A DNA stretch of 64,000 nt. Source: Tyto alba. Taxonomy: Eukaryota > Chordata > Aves > Strigiformes > Tytonidae. This document shows, piece by piece, positions 1-12,600 of this stretch (positions are counted from its first letter, which is position 1; each line of letters starts with the position of its first letter). The notes under the pieces are model-generated. The model was not told where the DNA came from and searched no databases. It worked only from the letters and a program-made list of their open reading frames with translations. A program made the position numbers and the translations under genes. The stretch covers positions 41,739,897 through 41,803,896 of the forward strand of contig NW_024881313.1 in NCBI RefSeq assembly GCF_018691265.1, written 5' to 3'.

Positions 1-944
1 ATCTCGCCCTGCGCCGGGGAGCTGTTGAACTTAGGGCTCTCCTGCTCAGGTTTCCCAGGGCGTTGACATGCCTTCACTTTGTTCTCGGGGTTGCTATCCT
101 TGGCCAGGAGAGACAGCGTCCACACGCTTTCTTCCCAGCCAGCTGTTGGAAGTATAGCAGGGTGTGGGTGCCTCTCCGCTCTTCAGGATAACGATGGAGT
201 GCTGATAACACTGCTGATTACAGAAACCCTTCATAAATCTGGTACTGTACGTTGTGCCACCGAGAGTGAACTTGGGTGACCACATCCTCATTTCTGCTCA
301 GTTCTGGAGCTGAGGACTCGTGAGATGGGGTGCAGCTGAAGGGGATGCCCCCCATCATGCTGCCTGGGGTCCTCAGCGTCACACACAACGTAGGGGATGG
401 GGCATGCTAACATCACTGTGTTCACATGGTGCCAAGTGTGAAATAATACGCCCTTCTGAACCCAAACTGCTGTTTCTGTAGAGTCAGAATTAGTCTGCAG
501 CCCAGATAAACTGCCGGTGGATGACTGCAATTACTGTTTTTTAACCACGGGTGTGCAAATCTGCCCGTTTCCTGCCACAGCTCCCCACTGTACACTGTTA
601 TTTCATCACCACCACTGTCCAGCCTCCGCGCGCCCAAGTGTGGTAGCAAGTCCTGCCTCGGTACAGAGGCACTTCAGAGGCCTGCACTTCCAGGCTCTTT
701 GTCTGAGTGCTTAGAGGTTATCAGGGCTGTAGGAAGAATTCAAAGGCAAACCACAGAAAAGCTTATGCTGATGTCAAACCAGATGCTCGCATAACCCTGT
801 ATCCTGCTTTCGACAGTCAGCTCAGTCCTGTTGGGCTCGGAAGAGCAGATTGAGATGTGACTTGATTACTGATTACTGCTGCTTGGAGAACCAGTGCCTG
901 GAAGTGAGCGCTGCGCCAGGCCTTTCAGTCTGGTTGACAAAGCT

Positions 945-1200
945 TGAGGAGACACAGTGCATGGAGGCTGAAGTTAGAGCAATTTAAACTTGAAAGGAGA
1001 TGTAGTTTCCTAGCAGGGAGGGTAATTAAATGTTGGAATAGTTTATCTGGAGAGCTGGTGGACTTAGCACTGCTTGAAGCCTTTAAAATGAGATTAGTTA
1101 TCTTTCTACAAGATATGCTTTAATCCAGCTCGTGTGTGTGTTGCTGTATGCGTGTGTGCAGGGGATTAAACTGGATGGATACGATGGTCTTTTCTTATGT
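945..1200 (+). repeat. Ancient CR1 LINE fragment (3' end)
   Basis: The segment around 1018-1116 aligns by eye with 30908-31004 and 17080-17185: a GGTAATTAA-type start, a 'GGAATA..TTTATC' middle, then 'TTAGTTA.CTTTCTACAAGATATGC'. The wording matches the 3' UTR region of old sauropsid CR1 elements as I recall them. It is truncated at the 5' end and diverged. Confidence 0.6.
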
Positions 1201-1956
1201 AGAAGTCTGTGAATCTGAGATCCCCTGTTCACTGTCTTCTCTCTGGGCCCCTGAGCAGAACAGTGCTACCATGCTACCCAGAGCACATGCATCGGGACGG
1301 GGCTCCACATCAGGACAGCAACCTTAATCAGATTTTATGTGTCTTGGCCTTGGGTGGTTGTCTGCATTGGTAAGAAAGGTTTTTTCCTCCTGGTACACAA
1401 ATGGTAAGATGTTTTCTGAGAAATTTTTTCAACTCACTCTGATGCCTCCAAGACTGATTGCAGCTGACGATGCAGTCGCCACAGTAAGTGCACTGACATG
1501 ATAAAAATCCTCTGAGGTGACTTGCTTATATCCCTGTGTAATGCAGAGTGCTGGATTTGAGGTTGGTCAAGAATCTGCCCTGCTTCGAATTGGCAGGGAT
1601 TTTGCAGTTTTGCTGCCTTTGGGGCTAGGGATGGGACTGTTACTGGGGTCCACTGAGCATCTCTCGTCTAATACATGCTTTAGGCAGCTGGAGAGCGAGC
1701 ACCTCAAAATTTGCAGTTCTCTGCCAGTGCACGAGTTAATCTTCAGAGGATGTGAGCTTTGGAGACCTGAATGATTTGCTGCCTTGCACCAGGAGTGTCT
1801 GGGTAAAACCAGATGACCTGTATTTAGAGTTCAAAGCGGGTGGTCCATGGTTTCTTTGTCACTTGAGCTCTGCCAAGGTGAGTGTGCTAATTAATGTCCA
1901 CTACATGCACAGTCCTTACCCAGGGGCAAGAAAAGTAGTGGTAGATGGAGGAGGCG

Positions 1957-1972
1957 AAAAAAAAAAAAAAAA
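1957..1972 (+). repeat. Poly-A tract
   Basis: Sixteen consecutive A residues are visible. No clear SINE or processed pseudogene body precedes it. Confidence 0.8.
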
Positions 1973-2384
1973 GATAAACTGTCTCACACTGCTCTGTATA
2001 TGAGTAAAATACACTTATGCAGCACTCTGGTGATAATTCAAAATAACCTCCAAAGTAGATGCAGAGTACAACTTGGAGCTAAATAAAGTCAGAGTGGGGA
2101 AGGAGCTTACGTTTATGAAACCTGTGGGACTCTGAACTCAATGGATGATTGTACCCTGGTATTTAAGCTATTAAAGAAGGCAACTTTACTGTAGTCAGAT
2201 TTGGTTTTATTTTACGTTGGATGTATTCCCATTGCAAACTCTTTTCAGAGGCATAGAACATTGTCAGACTTTGCAGCTGCCTTATGTCCACCTCAGGCTT
2301 GCCTTTTGTGGAACATATATGCAAATGTGGTGTCGTACGTGCCCAGGGAGGTTGTGCAGTCTCTCTCCTCAGAGGTAATAAAAA

Positions 2385-2500
2385 GAAACCTCCAGACACA
2401 GTCCAGGGCAGCTGGCTCTGGTTGCCCCTTGAGCAGGAGTGTCGGACAAGATGACCTCCAAAGGTCCCTTCCAACCTCAGCCATGCTGTGATTCTGTATT
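2385..2500 (+). repeat. CR1 LINE 3' end fragment
   Basis: The segment shows the CR1 3' end phrases 'TCCAGGGCAGCTGGCTCTGG', 'GACCTCCAAAGGTCCCTTCC' and 'CATGCTGTGATTCTGT'. The copy is heavily 5' truncated, as is usual for this family. The same phrases recur at 23160-23355 and 58740-58900. Confidence 0.85.
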
Positions 2501-2884
2501 CATTTTATCAGTATTAAAAATTTGTCTCCAAGAGCTGTAAATCTTGAGAGATTTGGTGCAAAGATTGCTTAGAAGCAGAAGTTTTGTCCTCAGTCAGAAA
2601 CTTCTTTTTTTTCTTTATCCCTTGGAAAATATATTGGGATTCGATCAGAGTTCTAGAAGTTGGTTACTGAAAGCTCCGGAGCACCTAATCTCCTCCTGGG
2701 CTGTCAAGAGCCCCTGGCAGAATGGTCTCTGCTTTTCCGTGATACTTTTTCTTCACTTTCCAACTGCAATGTCCTCCTCACTTTTATCCTTGTATGAAAT
2801 TTCACTGGTAAAAAGACTATCCAGAGACAGACAACTAGCTGGGATCAGCCTGTTAACAGGTGTAGAACTAGCTGGAGGTAGATA

Positions 2885-3560
2885 ACCGTCAGCAGGGCGA
2901 CATCTACGGCTGAGCCCGCACTGAGGCCCTGGGGCCGCCGGGGGCTCGGGCCGCGCGTTCGCCCTCCCGGGCTTGGTGTAGGGCTTGCTGGTGGTGCCTT
3001 GCGCTCTCCAGCTCCTCGCTCTGTTATGTGCGGGAAGACCGCGAGGACGCCTGGGAAGTGCTGGCCAGGGGGAACTTGTCTGAGAACACTTCGGATATGC
3101 CTTCCAGCAGCGTCTCCCGGACCTTTCCGTGGCACTCTCCTGCTGCCGCCTTCTCCCGTAGCTTTTGGCGGCGTGCTGCAGGCCGCCGTTGAACCGCCCG
3201 GTCCCCTGACGTTACAGTTCCGCCGTGCCGGCTGCTGAGCCGTTGGGTGTTCCTGACGCGGCCCCGGCCTACGGCGAGGGCTCTCCTGGCCGACCCCCGC
3301 GGCAGCAGCGCGGGCCAGCACGCGGACCGGGCGCAGCCTTGGGGGGCAGTTCGTCCCCGCGTGCAGGCCAAAGCTCCGTTGTGCTGCGGGGTCTCGGGGC
3401 CGAGGGATGGCGGTGTGAGTGTGCCCGTCTCCAGAGGGACCTCCCTCGGGGCTGGGCGGGTGGCCAGGCCACTGCTGCGGGCTGACCTTCCCACGGTGGC
3501 GCTTCACCTGGGATGCTCCGTGCAAAGAGGGCAGCCCCATGGCTGGCGGGGGTCGGGGCC
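2885..3560. promoter_or_regulatory. CpG-rich patch, possible internal promoter
   Basis: This stretch is dense in CpG compared with the flanks and contains CRE-like TGACGTTA (near 3207) and TGACGCGG sites. CpG patches inside genes can mark alternative first exons, and AGAP genes have several isoforms. No open frame here resembles an AGAP N-terminus, so promoter activity is only a possibility. Confidence 0.35.
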
Positions 3561-5306
3561 TGGGTGCACCAGGCAGGCCGGGGGGGATCTACCAGGGCAC
3601 GCTGCTGGCCCACTCAGCACCCCACGCTGACACAAGTTTTTAACCAGGGGCTCGGATGGCTCTTGTGTTCCACTACAGAAAGAATCCCTTTAGTGGTGCA
3701 GATGTGGCCAGGAACAGCAATGGAATAATTTGTCTGCTCAAGCCATCCCTTCTCTGCCTGGGGCGAGAGGGTGTCCCATGTACGTGCTCCACTTTCCGCA
3801 GTCATGATCACAAGGCTGCTTTGGGCCAGGCATCCTGTGTCAGGAAAATGAGTGACCTTACCTTGGGAGACACGCAGGGAAGAAGGGGAATGTAACACTG
3901 GATTCCTGGAAAACTGCAAGCGTGGCAAGGGGGAACTCGCCTTCATGAGCACGCCCGAACAAAACGTCTCGTCACTTAGATGAGAATATATTGTGACTGA
4001 TGTGCATGAAGGCTAAGAGTATGTTAAAAGTATAAACGATACATATATACAGATAGAAAGAGAGTAAACGCTTCTTACGATTTGTAAAGTGCTACTCTTA
4101 ATATAAAAGCAGTCCAAGAAGGGCTTTGAGTAGCAAAGACACCAGTGCCTCAGTCAGCCGTCGGTACTGCATCGGCATGAAATGGGAGCACAGGCAGGCC
4201 TTGGCAGAAGGAGAGAGGCACCACGGACAACCTACGGTTAGACAGGGCAGCACACCACGGCAGAGGTAAGTGGTTCAGCGTTTGGATCGGTTGGCTCTCT
4301 GATGGAGGGAGCGGTCGTGTGGGTGCTGAACCCCAGCTTTTGGCTAGGTATGAAGTGCTTTTGCTGATGGATGCTAAGGCAGCATTACGTGTTTTTATTC
4401 TTTGTAACAACTTCTTTCTGAACTTGGAGTGAAAAGTCATCACCAGAGCTGGGGTGCCGGGTCCCAGGGACCCCCACCCGGCGCCGGGTACGCGTCCAAG
4501 CCACTTGTGCCTCTCCGGTGCCAGCTGGAGCTTTTAGGAACAGTTTTGGCGTCGGCGCAGCCCTGGCGCTGCAGCTGGCTGTGGGGCACCTGCGCCAGTG
4601 CTGCGGAGGCCAGAGGGGCCCACGCTCACCCGTGGGTGCTTGGAGGGTGCTGTCGTGCGGGGGGCACGAGACAGGGACGCGGCCACCCCCGGGCTGCAGA
4701 GTGCTCCCCCGCGTCCCCGTCCTGCCAGCCCCTTCCTGCCCCGTCCCGCTCGCTGTCCTGCCCCTGCCGGGACACACCACCCCCTTAGGCTGCGTTACAG
4801 CAGCTGTGCACTCCAAGTGTCCTGACAGACTCCATCTCGGCATTTTCCAACTTCCAGTATCTTAACTTCGTAATACAGATAGCGTTTTTTTCCTTTACTA
4901 CATTTTTGCAATACAGCTACGGGACCCATCCTTTTCTGAGAAGCAGAGGTTCTGCTCTCTGTCTCAGTGGCAGATTTCTACCTTCAACCCAGTGAAGGAC
5001 TGGGCCAGCTGAACACTGCTACTCTCCGAGGAAGCCTTCTGCGTCTGGAGGCGGGAGGCACCTTTGGCTGGGACGACGCTCGGCTGTTTCCTGGGCACTT
5101 GGGGCGTGCTGGGCTGGAGGAACAAGGCACTTGTTCCAGCAGCCAGTGAATGTAGCTCCTTTATTCCTGACCTCCTGTCTTCTGCCTGTGCTCTCCTCCT
5201 CTGCTCTCTTCTTCCTGCTCCCAGCCGCTCCTGCTCCCAGCCGCTCCTGCTTGCCCACCTCTCCCACCAGCAACTCCATCCTCTGCTCACTCTTCCTCCT
5301 TTTCAG

Positions 5307-5448
5307 TGGTGCCGGGCAGCTGGTGATGGGCAGCATGAGCACAGAAGAGGCATCAGAGTGCTCTGGTTCCCCAGACCTAATACTACAGCAGCACTGGGTG
5401 ACAGGAGAAGCAATTGCTCATGCTGCAAACCAGGCTGCATAGAAACAG
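5307..5448 (+). other. Cryptic or alternative exon candidate
   Basis: A long pyrimidine tract (about 5160-5304) ends in TTTTCAG. It is followed by 135 bases open in one frame, ending in TAG at 5440-5442, and then AAACAG/GTACAT at 5448. The peptide (GAGQLVMGSMSTEEASECSG onward) is not recognised. Because it ends in a stop it could only be a terminal or poison exon, or chance. Confidence 0.25.
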
Positions 5449-7889
5449 GTACATGAACTTCCCCTGTTCATGTCAAAGACGCCCAGAGACTCAGAAGGAT
5501 ACATCTGTGCTTGTCTCTTTGTTTAATTTTCCACAACTCGAAATGAGACCACGGAAAGCACCTAGGTTAGTCAGAGCATCCCTGTGTCTGGGTTTCGGAG
5601 TCAGATGTGTCCTAAAAGGACGGTGATACTTGCTAAAGGACTTCTTGGAAGCAGCTAGTAGAAGTTCTCCACAAGCGGTGAGAACTGCAGAGACTCCTGA
5701 AGTCTCAAAGGAAGAGCACAAGTGGGTACTGGCCTTTGGAGAAAGCTGAGAAGGCATTCTTGCCCATTGCTGCTCGGTCTTGTAAATCCCTGCTTGGGTG
5801 AAATAGTGCTGGCTGTGGTTTGGTGATGGCCCTGTGTTATTCGGGGTTTCTGGACAGAGTCCGGGCGCGCCAAGCAGGGGCAGCTTCCATCACCCGCAGC
5901 CAGAGCAGCCGGTGCCCGTCAGTGCCCCGGGGGAGCTCCGGGCACCGCGCGGTGCCTCCTGTGCCAGGCAAACCCCAGTGCTGTCTGCCTTGGAGAGGGC
6001 AGGGGAGGGGTGTGCAGGTCTCGCTGCCAGAGCTCGAGGGTGCTGTTTTCTGGGTATGAACTGGCTGTGAGCATGCAGCCTGGTGGCATGTATTCACTGC
6101 ACGTGGGACGGTGCTGGTTCAGGTGTCTCCTTCAGATCCCTGCAGGTCCTCTTCCCACTGGAATATCGCTTCTCTTGCACTCCTCTTCAGGGGTCTGCAG
6201 ATGTATCGTTGCTGTAGTTCAGCAAGCTCACCCTTTCTGCTCCTTTGCCCCATCTGTACCTCATTCACTGTGTGTTTCTGGTTGAAGGATGAGGACAGCT
6301 CTTATTCAAAGTGCAGACTGGATGAAAAGGATTTTTTAGTGGGGAGGGACAGATGGTAGCACAAGAAAAATAAGGAGACTGTCAGTCAGCATGAGAGACT
6401 GGTCTCAGCACAGCTGCAGCCCTGAGTTCTTGTCTTGCAGAGGTTTGTAGGGACCTACTCCAAAGCAGTCAACATGGGAAAAGGGCACAAAGCATACTGC
6501 CTGAAAATGTGATGTGGATGCGTGTGCATGAACTTACGGGCACGCTTAGCACGGGCACACACAGAGCACATGAGCCTGTTCCTTGACACTGCAGTGCAGC
6601 TGAACAACGTAGAAGGAAGCCAAGAAGCTGAACACTGGAAAACCTGCCTTCACATGAGAAGTTGAAGTGTAAGGGAAAATCAGCAGATTGCTGAGATCGT
6701 TGTGGTTGCAAGCAGCTACATGGAGGCACAGTTTCCGACAGCAGAAGGCTCTCTGATCTAGCAGGCAGAAGCAGTGCAGATGCTCTACCTCAGCCAGAAA
6801 CGCTGAGCTAATGCAGCAGTCCCAAGGGAGGTTTTCTGGCCAGCATCGCACAGGCAGCCGGGCTAGGTGGCTTGGAGAGGGCACTAAAGTGAAGGAAGCG
6901 TGGGAGAGACAGAGCATGGTCTGAGAGGAGGAGGTTAAAGGCGAAAGCTCTGCCTGTCTCTGCGGTGGCTTGGCGTGGGGCTCTCCAGCTCGCTGAGGAC
7001 CATGAGCTTCCCGTGGGATTTGCTGCCAAGTGGCTCGGGAGAGCACAGACTGCACCAGTGCCTCTGGCACGGAGGAGCCCAGGCAGAATGAGGCGAGTTG
7101 GCCTCAGTGCGGGGGTGTGAGCTTAAGCACTGGAGTCTTTTACGTGGGGGAAGAGCTGGAAGGGGCTGGTGCTGCTTGGTCACCTTCACCCAGAGGAACA
7201 GCCTGCGTGGTCTGACGTGTGTCAGGGCAGGCTGTGTGTGAGCCCTCCTTATCTTCCTCCTCCTCCTCCTGCTGCAGCATTCCTTCTGTGGCTGAGGGAG
7301 AGCGTTTTCTTAAGTGTGTCTGTGGTGGCGGGGGCACTGCGTGGCGTGCGGTGTCTTGGCTGATGCTCGTGTTTGCTCTGAAGTGACGAGGGTCCGGCTG
7401 TCCCCTGGCAGAGCTCGGTGAGCTTGCCCTGATCCACAGCTCCGCGGGCTGTGGCCAGCCGGGCTCCTCGGGCACATGCCAGGGAGCCCTCGGTGTGCTG
7501 TGTCGGGGGAGCTTGCTCCCCCCTCGCTGTTGAGCCAGCTGGGGCAATGGGGAGCCCACGCTGGTCTCAGCCGCCCAGCGAAGCCTGGGAGCCCAGCCTG
7601 GGCTGGAGATGGTGCTGCGCTCCCGAGCAGCTGCAGGCATCGTGCCGGGTTGGTGCTGACGCCCGGCCGCACGCTTCCTTGTCGCTTCCAGAGCAGGTAG
7701 CCCGGGAGCACGTTTGCCCAAGGCAGGCGGGAGCAGAGCACCTTGCCGTTGGTGCTGGGGGAGCTGGTGCTGGGGGAGCGTGGCGGCAGTGGGGCCCCCC
7801 CCTCTGCCGGCCCCGGTGCGTGTGCCCCCCGATGCTCTGCCTCTGCAGAGTGAGGGATTGGCTCCCCCAGGCCGGGGTTGCTGAGCCTG

Positions 7890-8110
7890 CTGTGATCATG
7901 TCACGTCGGGCTCCGTCGATGTTAACATCTCATTATCTTTGTTACTGTAATTACATTATCCGCTGCTTTATGCAGAATTATTCTCCGAGGACTAATTGAT
8001 GGATCCATGTTTAATTCATTAATCATTAGCATCAAATTCGACAATTACAGTGCACACTGATTGTGGAATTTCAAATGTAATGAGGGAAGAATTAACAAAG
8101 AAAAGGGAAA
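7890..8110. promoter_or_regulatory. Putative conserved non-coding element 1 (homeodomain-motif block)
   Basis: An AT-rich block with abrupt GC-rich edges. It contains GTAATTAC (7947-7954), CTAATTGAT (7992-8000), TTAATTCATTAATCATTAGC (8011-8030) and ACAATTAC (8041-8048). The density of TAAT cores without low-complexity repetition is typical of deeply conserved developmental enhancers. No open frame or repeat explains it. Enhancer status and target are inferred. Confidence 0.5.
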
Positions 8111-8934
8111 ACCTGTTTCCCTGGCATACCGCTGCTCACCATGGGGGACGATGACATTGAGGGGAGAAGAGGCAGCAGAGAGCGGGGTGGCGCAGGTCAT
8201 GGCAGACAGGAGGCTGGTGGGATCATTTTGTGCCTTTCTCCTGGTTGTGGCTGTATTCCTTCAGGTCAGAGCAGGGTCATTAATCGCCTAGGAAAGAATG
8301 GGTATGTGGGTACCACTCTCACTTCTGGAACAAAGTTGCCTTCCCCACCCTGGACGTGGCCCGTGGGTGCAGGAGCAGCACATCTCACCCTGCTGTTCAT
8401 TCCAGGATGTTCATTCCAGGCACATCCCCGGTGTACACGTGTGCTCACACACTCTGCAGGTCAAGGTGTGGTGTCTTCAGGATGAACTTGCTGCCCCCAC
8501 GATTTGCCCCGTAATCCTCTCTGCTCCCCACACAGTGCGTAGCACCTGCTCTTAAAATCTATGGCTGCCTCTCGTCATTTCAGTATTTCCTGCTCAGAGG
8601 CAGGAATCCTGCAACACTACGCTCTTTATTTTGGTGCCTGTGAACCGGTTAGCAGAAAGCAAGCCAGAGCAGGCTTTCCAGTCCTGCGCCCTGCGCCTGT
8701 GGCTGTGCTCAGGACCCTGCTTGGTGCAGTAGCCCTGCCCAGCTGGTTCAGTACCGCATGGGGGTGTGCTCCGTCCCTCCCTCCAGACGTGCTACTGCAG
8801 GGTCTCCTTGCTTGTGGAAGCAGGTAGCTTCCGCTTCGTACCTCAGCCTGAGGATGCAGACAGGCCTTCCCTGGTACCTGGTGTTGCAGTTAAATAGCCG
8901 GGGGTGCTCTGTTTTCTGTTGCCTCCCTTACGCG

Positions 8935-9260
8935 GGACGTTGGAACGGGCTGCCAGCTCGTGCCCGGTCTGCTCCGGTGCAGCGCAGTTTGATTTAGACA
9001 GGGGTTCCCAGCTTGGTCTGCCTGGCTACCGCAGCTGCGGTCGGTAGCGGCGGCGGCAGCTTCTGAAGCCGCCGGGGTGCCCGCGCGGGGCCGAGGTCGG
9101 CTTCCAGCCGGGTCCCCGGCTGCAAATCCCCACGGGCAGGCCCGGCCACCCCAGCCCTGCCTGCCCGAGGCACCGGGCGCGAGGCGGGGGTACACTCCTC
9201 TGGGGGGGCCGAGTGCTGCCGGCTGCCAGCCTGGCGTTAAAGCGCGGCTGGCCACGGCGC
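8935..9260. other. CpG-rich patch
   Basis: CpG-dense sequence with runs of CGG and GCC (9020-9200) inside the presumed AGAP3 intron. No coding or splice signal was recognised. Confidence 0.4.
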
Positions 9261-9479
9261 CTGCCAGCTCACTTGGCTTGCTGTTGGGTTCAGCTGCGAA
9301 AGTTCAGCGTTAGTTACTGTGGTTGGGCCGAGGGCTCGGACATGGGGACACCAAAGCTGAAAGGAAGAGGGTGAGGGTCTGTCTGGTGTTTGTTGGTGTG
9401 GGACCTTTATCCTTCCCCCTGGTATGTTAAAGGGTTGTTTGTAGTCTGAAGATGAAGCAGGGATGAGAGAGTTAGTAAA

Positions 9480-9600
9480 ATTTATCTGTAATTAATATTT
9501 TGCATCATGAATCATGTATAAAATACTGCAAATTCATATGTATATATTACAAATATTATAAATTCACTATAACATTCATATGATAACATCTTATGAATGT
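9480..9600. repeat. AT-rich island with repeated CATATG and ATTATA words
   Basis: The stretch is more than three-quarters A+T, with repeated TTCATATG and TATAAATTCA words, in otherwise mixed-composition intron. It could be a nuclease-sensitive or matrix-type AT tract. No known repeat was recognised. Confidence 0.4.
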
Positions 9601-12600
9601 TTATCTGACTGCCTGAAGTAGGAACATGAATCCAAATGTGAGGTTGGAGCCATGCATTCAAGGATTTGCATTAGTAGAAGCTAGAAGTTGTCAGGGCTTC
9701 ATGGGGGAGAGAAGGAGTCCGTCGGGAACTCGAAGAGATGACACAAAGCAGGGCAGTTCCAGCAAACCTTAGTGCCCGGTTCTTGTGGTGGACGGAAGCC
9801 TGAAGGACTGAGATATGCCAAATAGGTTTGAGGTTTTATTTGCTAGGCATATGCTCGAGTTAGGATGAATTTCACATTTCCAAGCATTGTAAATGTTCTC
9901 TCAGCTGTTACTATTTCTTTCTGTAGAAGGAAAACTGAGGCAGAGAGAAGATAAAGCCAAAATTGTTAAGAGCGTACATTAACTCTGTGCCCCCAGTTTA
10001 GAGCCTAAGAATTGCTTTTACTTCCCCAAGAACTTAGCCTTTTTTTAGCCCTTTAAGGTGTAGCTGTGAGCAGTGACTGCCTGTTGATCAGTCCTCGGTT
10101 TCCACCTGGGCACGTGGAACAGGAGGAACGCATTATTAGTGTGTGTTTTTGGCAGGTGTTGGTATAAGTGACTCGAACAGTAGTTCTGGCAATGTTGCAG
10201 TGCTGTATGGATTAGATCCCACGTCCCCAAAGGAAATATTCAGCCCCTTAGCCTCGGGCTGTCCCTGCTTTCCCTGCTGCCTTCTGCGTTGTTCTTTTGG
10301 GCACTTGGATCCTGCAAGAAATCTTTCAGAAGTCTTGAAGATAACAGACCACCTCCCTCCTCCTCATCATCCCCATCATCCTCAGGTGTGTGCTGGCCCT
10401 CAGTCTGCCAATTCATCTCCAGCCTACTGTCCTTCACTCGGGCAGGAGATGTGCAAGCCTTGGCCTGTGCAACGATCACCGTTGTGCCTCGATGAGGTGG
10501 CACTTGTGTAAAGCTGTTGGTTGGCACCACTGTACCATGCTGAGCTATGTCTCCACTGCAGACCGAGGGGATGAGGTTTTTCGAGCAGCAGTGGGTGAAA
10601 ACATGCTAGCTGCACTGTCCCCATTGCCAGGGGGGCAGGGAGCATCCTGCAGTCCAGTCCCAGCTTGGCCTGGGGAACTGGATGTCCTGCAGCGGTTGGA
10701 ACATGTTAGGTGCAGTGCTGCAGCGGGTATTCGTGTTTAGTGTCAGTTGAAAGGCATCCGTTTTGTGTGCTCAGAGGATGCTCGGGCACACGAACCAAAG
10801 GCACTGGCCTGGCCTGAGATAAATGCCGGTGCAGAGTCGACTCAGCGGCTGCGCTGCCTGGCCGTTGCTCCCAGGGCTGTGGGATCCCTCGTGTGGGCCC
10901 GTTCTGAGCACAGGACCTCTCCCCGTGACTCCCGTGGCAGGGTGGTCAGCTGGCTAACGTAGGGTTAACCCCTTGGTTTGGAGAGGTCTCCCTGTGGCTG
11001 TGTGTTAGTCACCGCTGGCAGTTTCTGCACAACCTCTGAGTGGAAAACTGGTGATTCCGGGATGAGCATCCTCTCCCTGCTCAAGGGACTCGGTTACCTG
11101 GAACACCTTTGGTGGTTTGCAATATTCCGTGCACCCTAAAAGTGTTAATTTCCTGTATGTTTTACAGGGTCCTTGAACGTGGGCTCGTCCCCAGCTTTCG
11201 ATAATTGCCACACGGTCTCTGTGGATGTGCTAGCAGACACCAGACCCAGGCACGAGGTGCTCACCAGCCGTCGTCCTGCCCTCACCATGCCGGCTGCCCA
11301 GCTCCAGGGTTATGGGGGACCGTGGCGGTTGGGGGACTCGGGCTGTCTCTTTAGTTTTGTTGGGGACTCCCAGGGTGACTGGCCAACCGCTGCTCATGGT
11401 CTCTCTGTTTTTCCATCTGTACCTTCCCAGAGGGGCCCTGCAGCCCTGGCACTGCAGCGTGCTCCCACATCCTCCCCGCAGACCCCAGGGACAAAGTGCA
11501 GTCCTGTGTTGTGCTTCCCAAATTGCTGAGCAAGGCCTCTGCCAGGGTGTTACCAGGACGTGCCACGCCACGGTGGCAGTAGTATTTACAGTATTGCAAC
11601 ATACTGCATCCTTAGTTTTTTACCACAGTTTTGTCTCCCTTTAGATGGCCAGCTGACTCACTCTAGCCCATAGGTAGGCAGCAGAATGATTTTTCCAGAA
11701 TGAGTCTGCCCTTGTGGGAGGAAGGAATTACTTTCTACTGGGGATGAAAGCAGATACAGAAAGGTGTTTGAGGCTTATCTGGAGTGGCAACGGTGTATAC
11801 CCGTACTGCAGGTCTGAATCGGGGCATGCTGTGGCCCATCAGCTGAAACTGCTGATCTGTTGGTTGCAAAGTGGAAAGGCACACTGAGCTGCTCAGCTGA
11901 GGTATCCTGGACTCTGCGTGAATATGCAAAGTTGTTACTGAGTTGTGCAAATTGGATTGTGTTTGCACCAGCCAGGAGAGTAGAGATGTGGGGATATCTG
12001 TGAGGCAGAACAGCAAGGAGCAACTCGGATGAAATCCCTTACGAAAGCACACAGTCTGTACACAGTCTATAGCAGCTCCTTGCCTGCCAGTCCACGTTCT
12101 TCCAGAGTCTGTCCTCATTACAGCTGAAGACTGTTTTGTCTGCGCTTGAGCTATTATGTGAAAGTGCTGGTAGCCTATTCAGTCATACAGAAAAAACTAT
12201 TACTGCTGTATCATTTTCCAGCTTTACTGGTGACTCTGCAGACGTTTGCAAAGATGCTACCGTTCTCAGAGAGTTGATTACCCAACTATCTTGAGCGTAT
12301 TAAGTAGCTTCATCTATTGCTCGGTTTCCAGAAGGGCCTCGTGCTCCCCTTGTCGGAGCATGGCTCTTCTGTGGAGCCAGTGAGCCAGGAACCGTGCCTG
12401 GGAGCAGAGCTGCCCGCTCCCACTGTTCCTAGGAGCCACAGGAGCTGGTGTGCAGCCATGAAAATGAGGTTTCAGCTCCTGCCCAGCGGCTGGGGTTCTG
12501 TACAAGCACGGGGAGAAGGGCAGCAGCTTCTTGCTTCAGGCCTGCTCTTCCTGCAGGCTTCCTTTGCCAGAAGTCTGGCTGCCGTTCTCCGATTTGACCT

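Noticed and set aside
3614..3952. Moderate open frames on both strands (about 80-110 codons)
   Set aside because: No homology, no splice support, and lengths expected by chance at this composition.
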